Source: Leeuwenhoekiella blandensis MED217 (lineage in GTDB: Bacteria; Bacteroidota; Bacteroidia; Flavobacteriales; Flavobacteriaceae). Taken from it: 64,000 bases of DNA. The stretch spans positions 1,687,145 through 1,751,144 of the forward strand of contig NZ_CH672395.1 in assembly GCF_000152985.1 (NCBI RefSeq), in the 5' to 3' direction. This document shows, in pieces, positions 1-8,406 of this stretch. Positions within the stretch are counted from its first letter, which is position 1. Each line of letters starts with the position of its first letter. The notes below the pieces were generated by a model. That model did not search any database, was not told the origin of the DNA, and saw nothing but the letters and a program-made list of their open reading frames with translations. The translations under genes were made by a program, and so were the position numbers.

Positions 1-50
1 TTGCGCGAGCAAATGTAATAAAAACAATCGAAAATATTTTAAACTTTCTG

Positions 51-81
51 TTTGTTGATTAAGAAAGTGTTTGTATATTTG
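51..81 (+). promoter_or_regulatory. Bacteroidota housekeeping promoter of rpmH
   Basis: TTTG at 51-54, a 19-nt spacer, then TATATTTG at 74-81. This is an exact match to the Bacteroidota primary sigma consensus (TTTG, about 19 nt, TAnnTTTG). It lies about 75 nt upstream of the rpmH start and is the only strong promoter seen ahead of rpmH. Confidence 0.75.
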
Positions 82-154
82 CGCCCAGATTTTGGGAAGG
101 CTAATCCCAAAAAATAATTCAGAACAGTTAAAGGAAGATTAAAGAAGATATAAA

Positions 155-313
155 ATGAAAAGAACGTTTCAACCTTCAAAAAGAAAAAGAAGAAATAAGC
201 ACGGTTTCCGCGAGCGTATGGCTAGCGCAAATGGTCGTAAAGTCCTTGCTCGAAGAAGAGCAAAGGGTAGAAAGAGAATTTCTGTATCTTCTGAATTAAG
301 ACATAAAAAATAA
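155..313 (+). CDS. rpmH: 50S ribosomal protein L34
   Basis: A 52-residue, very basic protein beginning [18 protein letters not shown], the conserved N-terminus of bacterial L34, and ending in a lysine-rich tail. L34 is a small structural protein of the large ribosomal subunit. Its length is typical for Bacteroidota. It has its own strong promoter (51-81) and a hairpin terminator directly after the stop, so it can be transcribed as a single gene. In many bacteria rpmH sits next to dnaA or rnpA, but here it precedes carB. Confidence 0.97.
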   Translation: MKRTFQPSKRKRRNKHGFRERMASANGRKVLARRRAKGRKRISVSSELRHKK

Positions 314-340
314 TTGGTGATTTGCCATTGTTAAAATATT

Positions 341-373
341 AAGGTGTTACTTTTTTAAGTAACACCTTTTTTT
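341..373 (+). terminator. Rho-independent terminator after rpmH
   Basis: A perfect 12-bp stem (341-352 with 357-368), a 4-nt loop and a T-run. It separates rpmH from carB, whose start is about 50 nt further on. Confidence 0.85.
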
Positions 374-423
374 ATAAATACCCCAATCGTATTTTTATTT
401 AATACATTTAATTTGAGACTATA

Positions 424-3276
424 ATGCCAAAAAACGAAAACCTTAAATCTATTTTAATTATTGGTTCTGGTCCTATCGTCATAGGTCAGGCGTGTGAATT
501 TGATTACTCAGGATCTCAAGCTTTACGCTCGCTGCGTGAAGATGGGATTGAGACTATTTTGATAAACTCTAACCCGGCGACGATAATGACTGATCCTGTT
601 ATGGCAGATCACGTTTATCTATTGCCGCTTACAACCAAGTCTCTGGTAAAGATCTTAAAAGAGCATCCGCAAATTGATGCTGTTTTACCTACAATGGGAG
701 GACAAACAGCATTGAACTTATGTATTGAAGCTGATGAAAAAGGGATTTGGGAAGATTTTGGCGTAAAAATTATAGGTGTTGATATCGATGCGATCAACAT
801 TACTGAAGATCGTGAGAAGTTTCGCGAGCTGATGCTAAAAATAGGTGTAGGTATGGCACCGCAAGCAACTGCTACTTCATTTTTAAAAGGTAAAGAGATC
901 GCACAGGAGTTTGGTTTTCCTCTTGTGATTAGAGCGTCTTATACTTTGGGTGGTGCCGGAGCATCTATCGTGTACAAACCCGAAGATTTTGACAGGCAGT
1001 TGAGTCACGGTCTTGAGATTTCACCTATTCACGAGGTGATGATCGATAAAGCCTTGATGGGCTGGAAAGAATATGAGCTAGAGCTTCTTAGAGATAAAAA
1101 TGATAACGTAGTTATTATTTGTACCATAGAGAATATGGACCCGATGGGAATTCACACGGGAGACTCTATAACCGTTGCTCCTGCAATGACGTTAAGTGAT
1201 AGTACGTATCAAAGAATGCGCGATATGGCAATTCATATGATGCGTTCTATTGGTGATTTTGCCGGTGGATGTAACGTGCAGTTTGCGGTTAGCCCAGATG
1301 AGAAAGAAGATATTATCGCTATTGAAATTAACCCGCGTGTATCTCGTTCTTCTGCGTTGGCATCAAAAGCGACAGGGTATCCTATTGCAAAAATCGCTTC
1401 TAAACTGGCAATTGGTTACACATTAGATGAGTTAGATAACCAAATTACAAAATCAACTTCAGCCTTATTTGAACCTACTTTAGACTATGTTATCGTCAAA
1501 ATTCCTCGTTGGAACTTTGACAAATTTGAAGGTAGTGACCGTACTTTAGGTCTTCAGATGAAGTCTGTAGGAGAGGTGATGGGAATAGGTCGTTCTTTTC
1601 AAGAAGCCTTGCACAAAGCCACCCAATCTCTTGAGATCAAACGTAATGGTCTAGGAGCAGACGGGAAAGGGTATACAAACTATGATAAGATCATTGAAAA
1701 GCTTACCAATCCTAGCTGGGATCGTGTGTTCACGATTTATGATGCGATTCAGATGGGAATCCCGTTAAGCCGCATTTATGAGATCACAAAAATTGATATG
1801 TGGTTCCTCAAGCAGTTTGAAGAGCTAGATGCCTTAGAGAAAGAAATTTCAAAATATAAAATAGACACGCTTTCGAGAGATTTATTGCTTGAAGCAAAAC
1901 AAAAAGGATTTGCCGATCGTCAAATCGCGCATATGCTTGATTGCTTAGAAAGCGATGTGTATAACAAAAGAGATGAACTCAACATCAACCGCGTTTACAA
2001 GTTGGTTGATACGTGTGCAGCAGAATTTGTGGCACAAACACCGTATTTCTATTCCACTTTTGAGAGTGAAATGCAACTGGCAAACGGGGAGCGTTTTTCT
2101 CAAAACGAGAGTAAAGTAAGCGACAAGAAAAAAATTGTGGTATTAGGTTCTGGGCCTAACCGAATTGGCCAGGGAATCGAGTTTGATTACTGCTGTGTGC
2201 ACGGTGTATTAGCCGCTGCAGAATGTGGTTATGAGACCATTATGATCAATTGTAACCCTGAAACTGTTTCTACCGATTTTGATACGGCAGATAAGCTTTA
2301 TTTTGAGCCGGTGTTCTGGGAGCACATCTATGATATCATTCGTCACGAGAAGCCAGAAGGAGTAATCGTTCAGCTAGGAGGACAAACTGCATTAAAGCTT
2401 GCTGAAAAATTAGATCGCTACGGAATTAAGATCATCGGTACCAGTTATCAGGCGCTTGACTTAGCAGAAGATCGAGGAAGTTTCTCCAGATTGTTGAAAG
2501 AAAACAATATTCCTTATCCTGAGTTTGATACTGCTGAAACTGCAGAAGAAGCCCTTGCGGTTGCAGACAAGTTAGACTTCCCAATTTTGGTAAGACCTTC
2601 TTATGTTTTGGGAGGACAGGGAATGAAAATCGTGATCAATAAAGACGAATTAGAAGAAACGGTAGTTGATCTTCTACGTAAGATTCCAAATAACAAGTTA
2701 CTTCTTGACCACTATTTGGATGGAGCTATTGAAGCGGAAGCCGATGCAATTTGTGACGGCGAGAATGTTTACATCATCGGTATTATGGAGCATATCGAAC
2801 CTTGTGGAATTCACTCAGGAGATTCTAATGCAACATTACCTCCGTTCAATTTAGGAGATCTAGTAATTCAGCAAATTAAAGATCACACACATAAAATTGC
2901 ATTAGCACTTAACACTGTTGGGTTGATCAATATTCAGTTTGCGATCAAAGACGACAAAGTATATATCATTGAAGCAAACCCAAGAGCTTCTCGTACGGTG
3001 CCATTCATTGCAAAAGCGTATGGAGAGCCTTATGTGAATTACGCGACGAAAATTATGCTGGGTGAGAAGAAGGTGACTGATTTTGAATTTAAACCAAAAT
3101 TAGACGGATATGCGATCAAGCAGCCGGTGTTCTCATTCAATAAATTTCCTAACGTAAATAAAGCCTTAGGACCAGAAATGAAAAGTACCGGTGAGAGCAT
3201 CTTGTTTATAGATAGCTTAAAAGACGACGAATTTTACGATCTGTATGCACGAAGAAAAATGTATTTAAGTAAATAA
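424..3276 (+). CDS. carB: Carbamoyl-phosphate synthase large subunit, lacking the C-terminal allosteric domain
   Basis: Makes carbamoyl phosphate from glutamine-derived ammonia, bicarbonate and two ATP for arginine and pyrimidine synthesis, as a complex with CarA (not in this window). The duplicated ATP-grasp architecture is clear. The N-half begins with IGSGPIVIGQACEFDYSG and the C-half, near residue 575, with LGSGPNRIGQGIEFDYCC. Each half carries an EINPR or EANPR metal-binding motif. The protein is 950 residues, whereas the E. coli type is about 1070. It stops soon after the GPEMKSTGE motif that closes the second half, so the MGS-like domain that binds UMP, IMP and ornithine in E. coli is missing. 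No continuation is visible after the stop. I believe short CarB proteins are usual in this family, so this is probably natural. Confidence 0.96.
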   Translation: MPKNENLKSILIIGSGPIVIGQACEFDYSGSQALRSLREDGIETILINSNPATIMTDPVMADHVYLLPLTTKSLVKILKEHPQIDAVLPTMGGQTALNLCIEADEKGIWEDFGVKIIGVDIDAINITEDREKFRELMLKIGVGMAPQATATSFLKGKEIAQEFGFPLVIRASYTLGGAGASIVYKPEDFDRQLSHGLEISPIHEVMIDKALMGWKEYELELLRDKNDNVVIICTIENMDPMGIHTGDSITVAPAMTLSDSTYQRMRDMAIHMMRSIGDFAGGCNVQFAVSPDEKEDIIAIEINPRVSRSSALASKATGYPIAKIASKLAIGYTLDELDNQITKSTSALFEPTLDYVIVKIPRWNFDKFEGSDRTLGLQMKSVGEVMGIGRSFQEALHKATQSLEIKRNGLGADGKGYTNYDKIIEKLTNPSWDRVFTIYDAIQMGIPLSRIYEITKIDMWFLKQFEELDALEKEISKYKIDTLSRDLLLEAKQKGFADRQIAHMLDCLESDVYNKRDELNINRVYKLVDTCAAEFVAQTPYFYSTFESEMQLANGERFSQNESKVSDKKKIVVLGSGPNRIGQGIEFDYCCVHGVLAAAECGYETIMINCNPETVSTDFDTADKLYFEPVFWEHIYDIIRHEKPEGVIVQLGGQTALKLAEKLDRYGIKIIGTSYQALDLAEDRGSFSRLLKENNIPYPEFDTAETAEEALAVADKLDFPILVRPSYVLGGQGMKIVINKDELEETVVDLLRKIPNNKLLLDHYLDGAIEAEADAICDGENVYIIGIMEHIEPCGIHSGDSNATLPPFNLGDLVIQQIKDHTHKIALALNTVGLINIQFAIKDDKVYIIEANPRASRTVPFIAKAYGEPYVNYATKIMLGEKKVTDFEFKPKLDGYAIKQPVFSFNKFPNVNKALGPEMKSTGESILFIDSLKDDEFYDLYARRKMYLSK

Positions 3277-3407
3277 TTTTTGCAACATTAAGCTGCGTTC
3301 AACGTCTTTAATTAAAGAATAGTATAATTATCACAAAATTTTAGCATTTTTAGAAGCTAGTTGTTATATTTTTACTATTACAAAGACCTCAAATACAGTG
3401 ATATGGC

Positions 3408-4001
3408 ATGAAATTTACTTGGATTTATATTTTAATATTCATTATAGCAGCAAGCGTTAGCGCTCAGGAAACCTATATAATCAAGTGGGGTACAGGTGCT
3501 AAAGAGTTACAGTCAACGCTTGAGGTCGAGGTAGGGGATAAAGTAAAATGGATTTTTGATGAGTCGATTCCTCAAAATTTATTGAATACATCTCTTAAAG
3601 CTTCCGGCGATTTTGGAACTAAGCAATTGCTTCCTAAAGGTGCTGTTTATGAATATGTATTTTCAGATAAGGGTTTTTACACGTTCCAAAGTGGAATAAA
3701 TAAGAACTTGAAAGGCTCCATTCGAGTTTCTGAAAATTCTTCGGTCTTGACCCAGACAAAAGATGGTTTTAAAATTTATCCCAATCCTGTAAAGGATCGT
3801 ATATATTTCAAAAATCCAGATTTGTCTAATTCGGTTGAGATCACTTTTTACGATGTTCTAGGTAAGATGGTAAAACGAAATGCGATCGATTCCGGAGTGA
3901 TACAAGGAGGGATGGATGTAAGCAGATTAAAAAGGGGCGTTTATCTTGTTCAAATAGATACCGGAGCGCGTTCTTTTACACAGAAATTGATCAAAGATTA
4001 A
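3408..4001 (+). CDS. Secreted cupredoxin-like protein with T9SS sorting domain
   Basis: A 197-residue protein. Residues 1-20 are a Sec signal peptide ending SVSAQ. Residues about 22-110 are beta-rich and resemble a plastocyanin-like fold (a VGDKVKWIF strand followed by GFYTFQSG and a GSIRV end strand). From about residue 122 there is a type A T9SS C-terminal sorting domain (IYPNPVKDRIYFKN, GVYLVQI, final KLIKD), so it should cross the outer membrane through type IX secretion and be released or anchored on the surface. The histidine and cysteine copper ligands expected of a true cupredoxin are not seen at the usual places. The function is unknown. Confidence 0.8.
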   Translation: MKFTWIYILIFIIAASVSAQETYIIKWGTGAKELQSTLEVEVGDKVKWIFDESIPQNLLNTSLKASGDFGTKQLLPKGAVYEYVFSDKGFYTFQSGINKNLKGSIRVSENSSVLTQTKDGFKIYPNPVKDRIYFKNPDLSNSVEITFYDVLGKMVKRNAIDSGVIQGGMDVSRLKRGVYLVQIDTGARSFTQKLIKD

Positions 4002-4020
4002 CTTAAAATACATTTTAATA

Positions 4021-4049
4021 AAAAAAGGAGCCATCGAGCTCCTTTTTTT
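4021..4049. terminator. Shared terminator between convergent genes
   Basis: GGAGC/GCTCC hairpin flanked by an A-run on one side and a T-run on the other. It can serve both the 3408 gene and, from the other strand, the 4150-4695 gene after its repeat-containing 3' UTR. Confidence 0.75.
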
Positions 4050-4146
4050 ATTGGCACCGTCAAAGGGTTTAATGTTCCGAGGCTTACCTCGAAATTGAAA
4101 ATTCGTTTCCAAGCAAAGCCTCAAAGGCTTGCCTTAAGGTAGTTTA
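4050..4146 (-). repeat. Dispersed 3'-UTR repeat, copy A (full length)
   Basis: A 97-nt element in the 3' UTR of the thioesterase gene, between its stop codon (4150) and the terminator (4021-4049). Read in the gene's direction it starts AAACTACCTTAAGGCAAG and ends CCCTTTGACGGTGCCAATA. It shares both ends and its centre with the element at 47935-48031, and its ends with those at 6511 and 46484. It contains short inverted repeats (CGAGG/CCTCG and AAGGC/GCCTT). It encodes no protein. Confidence 0.75.
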
Positions 4147-4149
4147 TTT

Positions 4150-4695
4150 CTAATATTCTAATTGCACTTTATGGGAGTTTCTCAGAATCTCCAGGTCTTC
4201 AATTTGAAGCTCAGTCTTTTTGGAAGTTTCGTTGCGATGCTTCTTTTTCATTTCTTGACGATTAAGGCTTTTTAGAAAACGTCGCACTTGCTTTTCGGTT
4301 TTCAAGATCAAGCCCGGCACCGGAACACTCTTTCCGGAATCATCTTTGGCGACCATCGTAAAATAGCTGGAGTTGCAATGTTTGATCGTGCCGCTATGTA
4401 TATCTTCGGCTTCTACACGTATACCTACGACCATTGAGGTACGACCCACAAAATTCACCGAAGCTTTCATAACCACGAGTTCACCCACTTCAATCGGTCT
4501 TAGAAAATCTACAGTATCTACCGATGCAGTTACGCAATAATTACTAGAGTGCTTGGAGGCACAGGCAAACGCGATTTGATCCATTAATGATAAAATATAC
4601 CCACCGTGAATTTTACCGCTGAAATTAGTATGTGAGGGTAGCATCAATTCACTAATAGTGACTTGTGATGCTTCAATAGTTTTAAACTGACTCAA
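4150..4695 (-). CDS. Acyl-CoA thioesterase (hotdog fold, YciA/BACH type)
   Basis: A 181-residue protein. Residues about 10-125 form a hotdog domain with the helix signature HGGYILSLMDQIAFACASKH, where the Asp is the family's catalytic acid. Later strands contain the typical ASVDTVDFLRPI and GRTSMVVGIRVEAED. Such enzymes hydrolyse medium- or long-chain acyl-CoA to free acid and CoA in the cytoplasm. A basic, helical tail of about 50 residues (RRFLKSLNRQEMKKKHRN) is longer than in YciA. It is the last gene of a probable minus-strand run with the 4767 gene and rmuC. A dispersed repeat occupies its 3' UTR. Confidence 0.88.
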   Translation of the reverse strand: MSQFKTIEASQVTISELMLPSHTNFSGKIHGGYILSLMDQIAFACASKHSSNYCVTASVDTVDFLRPIEVGELVVMKASVNFVGRTSMVVGIRVEAEDIHSGTIKHCNSSYFTMVAKDDSGKSVPVPGLILKTEKQVRRFLKSLNRQEMKKKHRNETSKKTELQIEDLEILRNSHKVQLEY

Positions 4696-4712
4696 AATGC
4701 TTTGTTTTTATT

Positions 4713-4729
4713 TTTTGGCGACGCCAAAT
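4713..4729 (-). repeat. Possible relic of the dispersed 3'-UTR repeat
   Basis: The short palindrome TTTGGCGTCGCCAAA, read on the minus strand, lies after the stop of the 4767-5141 gene. It resembles the distal end of the dispersed repeat (CCCTTTGGCGGCGCCAATA in the 46484 copy). Only about 15 nt match, so it may instead be a plain hairpin acting as a weak terminator. Confidence 0.3.
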
Positions 4730-4766
4730 GCTTTTATATATAGCGGCTCTACTCAAACCTGAAAGT

Positions 4767-5141
4767 TTATTCTCGGTTAAAATGAGGGGATTTTTCTTTA
4801 CTGACTTCGGTAACAAAATATTTGGTGTCACCCCAGAATATGAAAGTCGCATAGCGTTCGATATAGGTAAGCTTCACGTAACTCCCTTGATAATCCTTCA
4901 GTTTCTGAATCACTTCTTCTTCGCCGTCCAAGACTGAAAAATCAAAAATTTGAGCGCCGCTTATCCCTTGACTTATTTGGCCTTCCCAGGTTTTAGAAAC
5001 AACTCCTTTTCTACTAAATTTTATGAGTTCGCCTGCGCGTGTTCCCTCACTGTACGGAACAAAGTAAATAAACGCATAGTACAAAATGGCAAGAAGCACA
5101 ATGCCTCCTAAAACTAAACCGAGTATTTTTTTCATATACAT
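4767..5141 (-). CDS. Small membrane-anchored protein of unknown function
   Basis: A 124-residue protein. An N-terminal transmembrane segment (residues about 5-30, IL/VLGGIVLLAILYYAFIYFV) is followed by a soluble beta-rich region with EGTRAGELIKFSRKGVVSKTWEGQI. The YSEGTRAGEL…GxxxKTWEG pattern is one I associate with conserved Bacteroidota hypothetical proteins, which databases sometimes mislabel as 6-phosphogluconate dehydrogenase. No dehydrogenase motif is visible. It starts 18 nt after the rmuC stop, so the two are probably co-transcribed. Two in-frame ATGs exist (codons 1 and 3), and the second gives the cleaner MKKILGLV start. Confidence 0.75.
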   Translation of the reverse strand: MYMKKILGLVLGGIVLLAILYYAFIYFVPYSEGTRAGELIKFSRKGVVSKTWEGQISQGISGAQIFDFSVLDGEEEVIQKLKDYQGSYVKLTYIERYATFIFWGDTKYFVTEVSKEKSPHFNRE

Positions 5142-5159
5142 TAAATTCGTTAGTCAAAT

Positions 5160-6497
5160 TTAGTCATTCGCTTTTTTAATGGCTTCATCTTCAAGGTCAG
5201 TATTCAATAATTTTTTATCAATAACCTTACTGTTAGTAGCGCCCATTTTACGCAATTTTTCAACTCGACTGATCAAATTCCCTTTTCCGGTAAGTTTGGT
5301 CATCGTTCTGTCATAAGTATTACGCGCAGTATCTAATTGAGCTCCTAATTTCTGAAGTTCTTGCGTAAGCAGCGTAAAGGAATCATACAATCTTCCGGCT
5401 TGGGTAGCGATTTCTAATGCATTTTTCTTCTGCCGGTCGTTTTGCCATAGATTTTCAACCAGTTTAAGTGCAGCGAGCAGGGTAGAAGGTGTAACGATGA
5501 TCACGTGTTTATTGAAGGCTTCTTCATACAGTTGTGGCTGATTGGCAGAGGCCAGCGCAAATGCCGGTTCAATAGGTATAAACATAAACACCGTATCTGG
5601 ACTTTCATCTACCAGAAATTGATAGTTTTTAGAACTCAATCCTGCGATATGGTTTTTGATCGAAGCGATATGTTGTTTGAGATACATGGTTCTTTGCGTC
5701 TCATCGGTTTCAGAAACGTAGCGTTCAAAAGCCGTCAAGGACACTTTGCTATCGATGATCATTTTCTTTCCATCGGGAAGATGAATCAAAACATCGGTCT
5801 GCAGGCGTTTGCCTTCTTCATTTTTGTGACTGTCTTGTAAGGTATATTCACGGTCTTTCTCAAGCCCTGATTTTTCAAGGACGCGTGTGAGAATGAGTTC
5901 GCCCCAATTCCCTTGCATTTTAGCATCTCCTTTAAGCGCTTTGGTAAGATTGTCTGCATCTTTACTCATTTGCAGGTTGAGCTCAGCAAGACCTTTAATT
6001 TGTTGGCGTAGCTCGCTATGTCTTCCTAGACTCTCCTTGTTAGTCTCCTCAACGCGTTTTTCAAACCGATAGATTTTTTCTTGTAATGGTTTTAATAAAG
6101 CATCTAAGTTCTCTTTATTCTGAAGTGTAAACTTGGTAGATTTTTCATCTAAGATCTTGTTGGCTATGATCTCAAAATCTTTGGTAAACTTCTCTTGTAA
6201 TTGCTCGAGTTCACCTTTTTTCTCTTCAAACCGATGCTGTAAATTCTCAAAAGCTACGTTACGCGCAGTAAGTTCATTTTGAAAAAACTCTTTATCGTCC
6301 TGTAGCTGCTCTTGCTTTTTTATTAAGTCACTTTTTACTTTTTCTTCCTCCTTCAGCTGTAGTTGTTGAAGGTTAAGACGTTCCTGAAGAATACCGGTGT
6401 TGCTTTTTCCTTTTGCCGAGGCAATTATAAAACCTACTGCCAGACCAAGGAGCAGAGCAGCTACAGCAACAGCAATAAGGAGAAGGCTTTCATTCAT
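5160..6497 (-). CDS. rmuC: DNA recombination protein RmuC
   Basis: A 445-residue protein. Residues about 5-25 form a membrane anchor. Residues 30-170 form a long coiled coil rich in Glu, Gln and Lys. Residues about 185-400 form the RmuC nuclease-like core, with QGNWGELILTRVLEKSGL and the DVLIHLPDGKKMIIDSKVSL motif (the Asp-x-Lys of a PD-(D/E)XK-like fold). RmuC family proteins limit recombination at inverted repeats. The architecture and length match the family. The gene follows a dispersed repeat and precedes the small membrane protein. Confidence 0.95.
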   Translation of the reverse strand: MNESLLLIAVAVAALLLGLAVGFIIASAKGKSNTGILQERLNLQQLQLKEEEKVKSDLIKKQEQLQDDKEFFQNELTARNVAFENLQHRFEEKKGELEQLQEKFTKDFEIIANKILDEKSTKFTLQNKENLDALLKPLQEKIYRFEKRVEETNKESLGRHSELRQQIKGLAELNLQMSKDADNLTKALKGDAKMQGNWGELILTRVLEKSGLEKDREYTLQDSHKNEEGKRLQTDVLIHLPDGKKMIIDSKVSLTAFERYVSETDETQRTMYLKQHIASIKNHIAGLSSKNYQFLVDESPDTVFMFIPIEPAFALASANQPQLYEEAFNKHVIIVTPSTLLAALKLVENLWQNDRQKKNALEIATQAGRLYDSFTLLTQELQKLGAQLDTARNTYDRTMTKLTGKGNLISRVEKLRKMGATNSKVIDKKLLNTDLEDEAIKKAND

Positions 6498-6510
6498 AAA
6501 GTTTCGGTTT

Positions 6511-6562
6511 ATTAGCGTCGATAAAGGGTGAACTACTTCGAGGCTTGCCTTAAGGTAGTTTA
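6511..6562 (-). repeat. Dispersed 3'-UTR repeat, copy B (internally shortened)
   Basis: Lies between the stop of the 6585-7373 ATPase gene and the rmuC start. In gene orientation it begins AAACTACCTTAAGGCAAGC and ends near CCCTTTATCGACGCTAATA, so it keeps both conserved ends but lacks the roughly 45-nt centre found in copies A and D. Confidence 0.65.
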
Positions 6563-6584
6563 TTCAAAGATACTATTTGACCTT

Positions 6585-7373
6585 TTACTTGATAAAAAAG
6601 CGGCGTGAAGTTTTGTCAAAACCAATGCGATTATTTGGGAATAGCTGCTCAAAAATACCTGATTCAATTAAGTTTTGTGGAGTGTCTTGTTGGGCTTTGT
6701 TTTGTTGAATAACGATCATTTCATCGCAAAGCGAAAGAACCAATTCTATATCGTGCGTGGTACATAAAATCGTTTTGTTATGCTCGTGTGCTATGTTTTT
6801 CAACAAAGAAAAAATAGAGGCTTTATGATGCAGATCTAGATGTGTTGTAGGTTCATCCAGCATAATGATCGGGGTATCCTGAGCCAAAGCGCGGGCAATA
6901 AGCGCGCGTTGAAATTGTCCATCACTTAAAGCGTAGCAGGCTGTGTGCCTCAGTTGTTCAAGTGCAGTTGCTTCAATCGCTTGTTCTATATGATTCTTGT
7001 CTTCTTGAGAAAGTTTACCCAGCCAATTGGTATACGGCTGTCTTCCTAAGGCCACCAACTCTAATACACTCAGATTTTTTGAAATTTGCTGTCCTGTGAG
7101 TACAACACTAAGCCACTTAGATTTCTCTTCGGTACGCAAAGCGGAAAGAGGAGAAGCATCAATATAAATTTCGCCGGCCAAGGGTTTTTGCAGTCCGGCA
7201 AGGCTGCGTAATAAAGTTGATTTTCCTGATCCGTTAATACCTACCATTGTGGTGAAAACACCTGGTTTCAATTGAAGGTTTACGTTTTCTACAACAGGTT
7301 TTTCTTCAGATGTGGAAACATACCCCACCGAAAGTTGCTCACAGTTGAGAAGGATTGAAGGTTGTTTTTCCAT
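6585..7373 (-). CDS. ABC transporter ATPase, BtuD/FecE-like
   Basis: A 262-residue ABC ATPase. Walker A GINGSGKST is at residues 45-53, the signature LSDGQ at about 149-153 (a variant of LSGGQ), Walker B IIMLDEPTTHLD at about 169-180, and the switch His in CTTHD. It starts 4 nt after the permease stop, so it belongs to an operon with the permease and binding protein upstream. Together they form a binding-protein-dependent importer of the iron-chelate/B12 class. Divergence from a cobalamin riboswitch and a TonB receptor favours corrinoid as substrate, by inference. No separate control element is seen for this gene. Confidence 0.9.
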   Translation of the reverse strand: MEKQPSILLNCEQLSVGYVSTSEEKPVVENVNLQLKPGVFTTMVGINGSGKSTLLRSLAGLQKPLAGEIYIDASPLSALRTEEKSKWLSVVLTGQQISKNLSVLELVALGRQPYTNWLGKLSQEDKNHIEQAIEATALEQLRHTACYALSDGQFQRALIARALAQDTPIIMLDEPTTHLDLHHKASIFSLLKNIAHEHNKTILCTTHDIELVLSLCDEMIVIQQNKAQQDTPQNLIESGIFEQLFPNNRIGFDKTSRRFFIK

Positions 7374-7377
7374 CAGG

Positions 7378-8406
7378 TTAAAATAAAAGTTTTTTCTTTC
7401 GGATCAATAGCCAGATCACAATAGGCGCTCCTATTAGCGAAGTAATTGCGTTGATGGGTAATGTAAATGCAAACCAAGGCATTTGTGCTATAATATCGCA
7501 AAGCAGCATTAAAACTGCACCGCCTAAAATACAAGCAGGCATCAAGACCCAATGATTGGAAGCTGTAAACCATTGCCTGATCAAATGCGGTACCGCTAGG
7601 CCTACAAACGCAATGGGCCCGACAAATGCGGTTAAACTTCCTGCTAAAATACTTGTGGCGATCAATATGATGAATCTGCTTTTTTGAAGGGAAACGCCTA
7701 AGGTTTGTGCATAATGATCCCCTAGTAAGAGACTGTTGAGACTCTTTGTGATACTCAACGCGAGTAAAAGACCTATGAAGTAACAAACGGACAGAATTCC
7801 GAGTGCCTTCCAGGAGATGTCTCCCAAACTACCAAAGGACCAAAACATATAACGCTGCAACTCTTCAGCCGGACTAAAATAGGCAAGAATACTTACAACA
7901 GCCGAAGTAAGACTACCAAACATAAGACCTATGATGAGCAAAGCCATGGCGTCTCGCACTCGTGCGGCCACAAGAATAACGACACTCAAAACAGCAAAAC
8001 TACCTAAACTGGCAGCTATGATGGTTCCCCAACTGTTGGGAGCGATTACTGCGGTAAGTCCTAAAGCGCTTCCACCTAAAATAAAGAAAGCGACCCCCAG
8101 GCTCGCACCGCTGCTTATTCCTAAAACGAACGGACCTGCGAGCGGATTCTTAAAAAGCGTTTGCATCATCAATCCTGCAACTGCAAGACCGCTTCCTGTG
8201 AGTACTGCAGCCAGAGCTTTTGGGATTCGGTAATCTAAAATAATATAAGTCCAAGCTTCTTTAACGCTATCGTCTCCCAAGAGTATTTTTAAAATTGCCG
8301 TTAAAGGAATTTTTACAGAACCCAGAGCGATATTACTTAGGAAGAGTATGAGCAATACAATTCCTAAACTAATAAAGCGGATGCTATGTTTCTTCTCGTT
8401 AATCAA
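7378..8406 (-). CDS. FecCD/BtuC-type ABC permease
   Basis: A 342-residue, highly hydrophobic protein with about ten transmembrane helices. It carries FecCD family landmarks: DYRIPKALAAVLTGSGLAVAGLMMQTLFKNPLAGPFVLGI near the N-terminus, and GPIAFVGLAVPHLIRQ with the following glycine-rich coupling region near residue 265. It forms the membrane channel for the importer and pairs with the ATPase downstream. Its start overlaps the end of the binding-protein gene by 8 nt, consistent with translational coupling. The B12 assignment rests on gene context. Confidence 0.92.
   Translation of the reverse strand: MINEKKHSIRFISLGIVLLILFLSNIALGSVKIPLTAILKILLGDDSVKEAWTYIILDYRIPKALAAVLTGSGLAVAGLMMQTLFKNPLAGPFVLGISSGASLGVAFFILGGSALGLTAVIAPNSWGTIIAASLGSFAVLSVVILVAARVRDAMALLIIGLMFGSLTSAVVSILAYFSPAEELQRYMFWSFGSLGDISWKALGILSVCYFIGLLLALSITKSLNSLLLGDHYAQTLGVSLQKSRFIILIATSILAGSLTAFVGPIAFVGLAVPHLIRQWFTASNHWVLMPACILGGAVLMLLCDIIAQMPWFAFTLPINAITSLIGAPIVIWLLIRKKKLLF

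Noticed and set aside
3240-3400. Frameshift as the cause of the short CarB
   Set aside because: The frame ends cleanly after a conserved region, and the bases after the stop contain no readable remainder of the allosteric domain in another frame.
4728-4937. Plus-strand ORF opposite the small membrane protein gene
   Set aside because: It is a shadow of the minus-strand gene, and the product has no signal or motif.
4767-5141. 6-phosphogluconate dehydrogenase label for the 124-residue protein
   Set aside because: It is far too short and has no dinucleotide-binding or catalytic motif. It is a membrane-anchored protein of unknown function.
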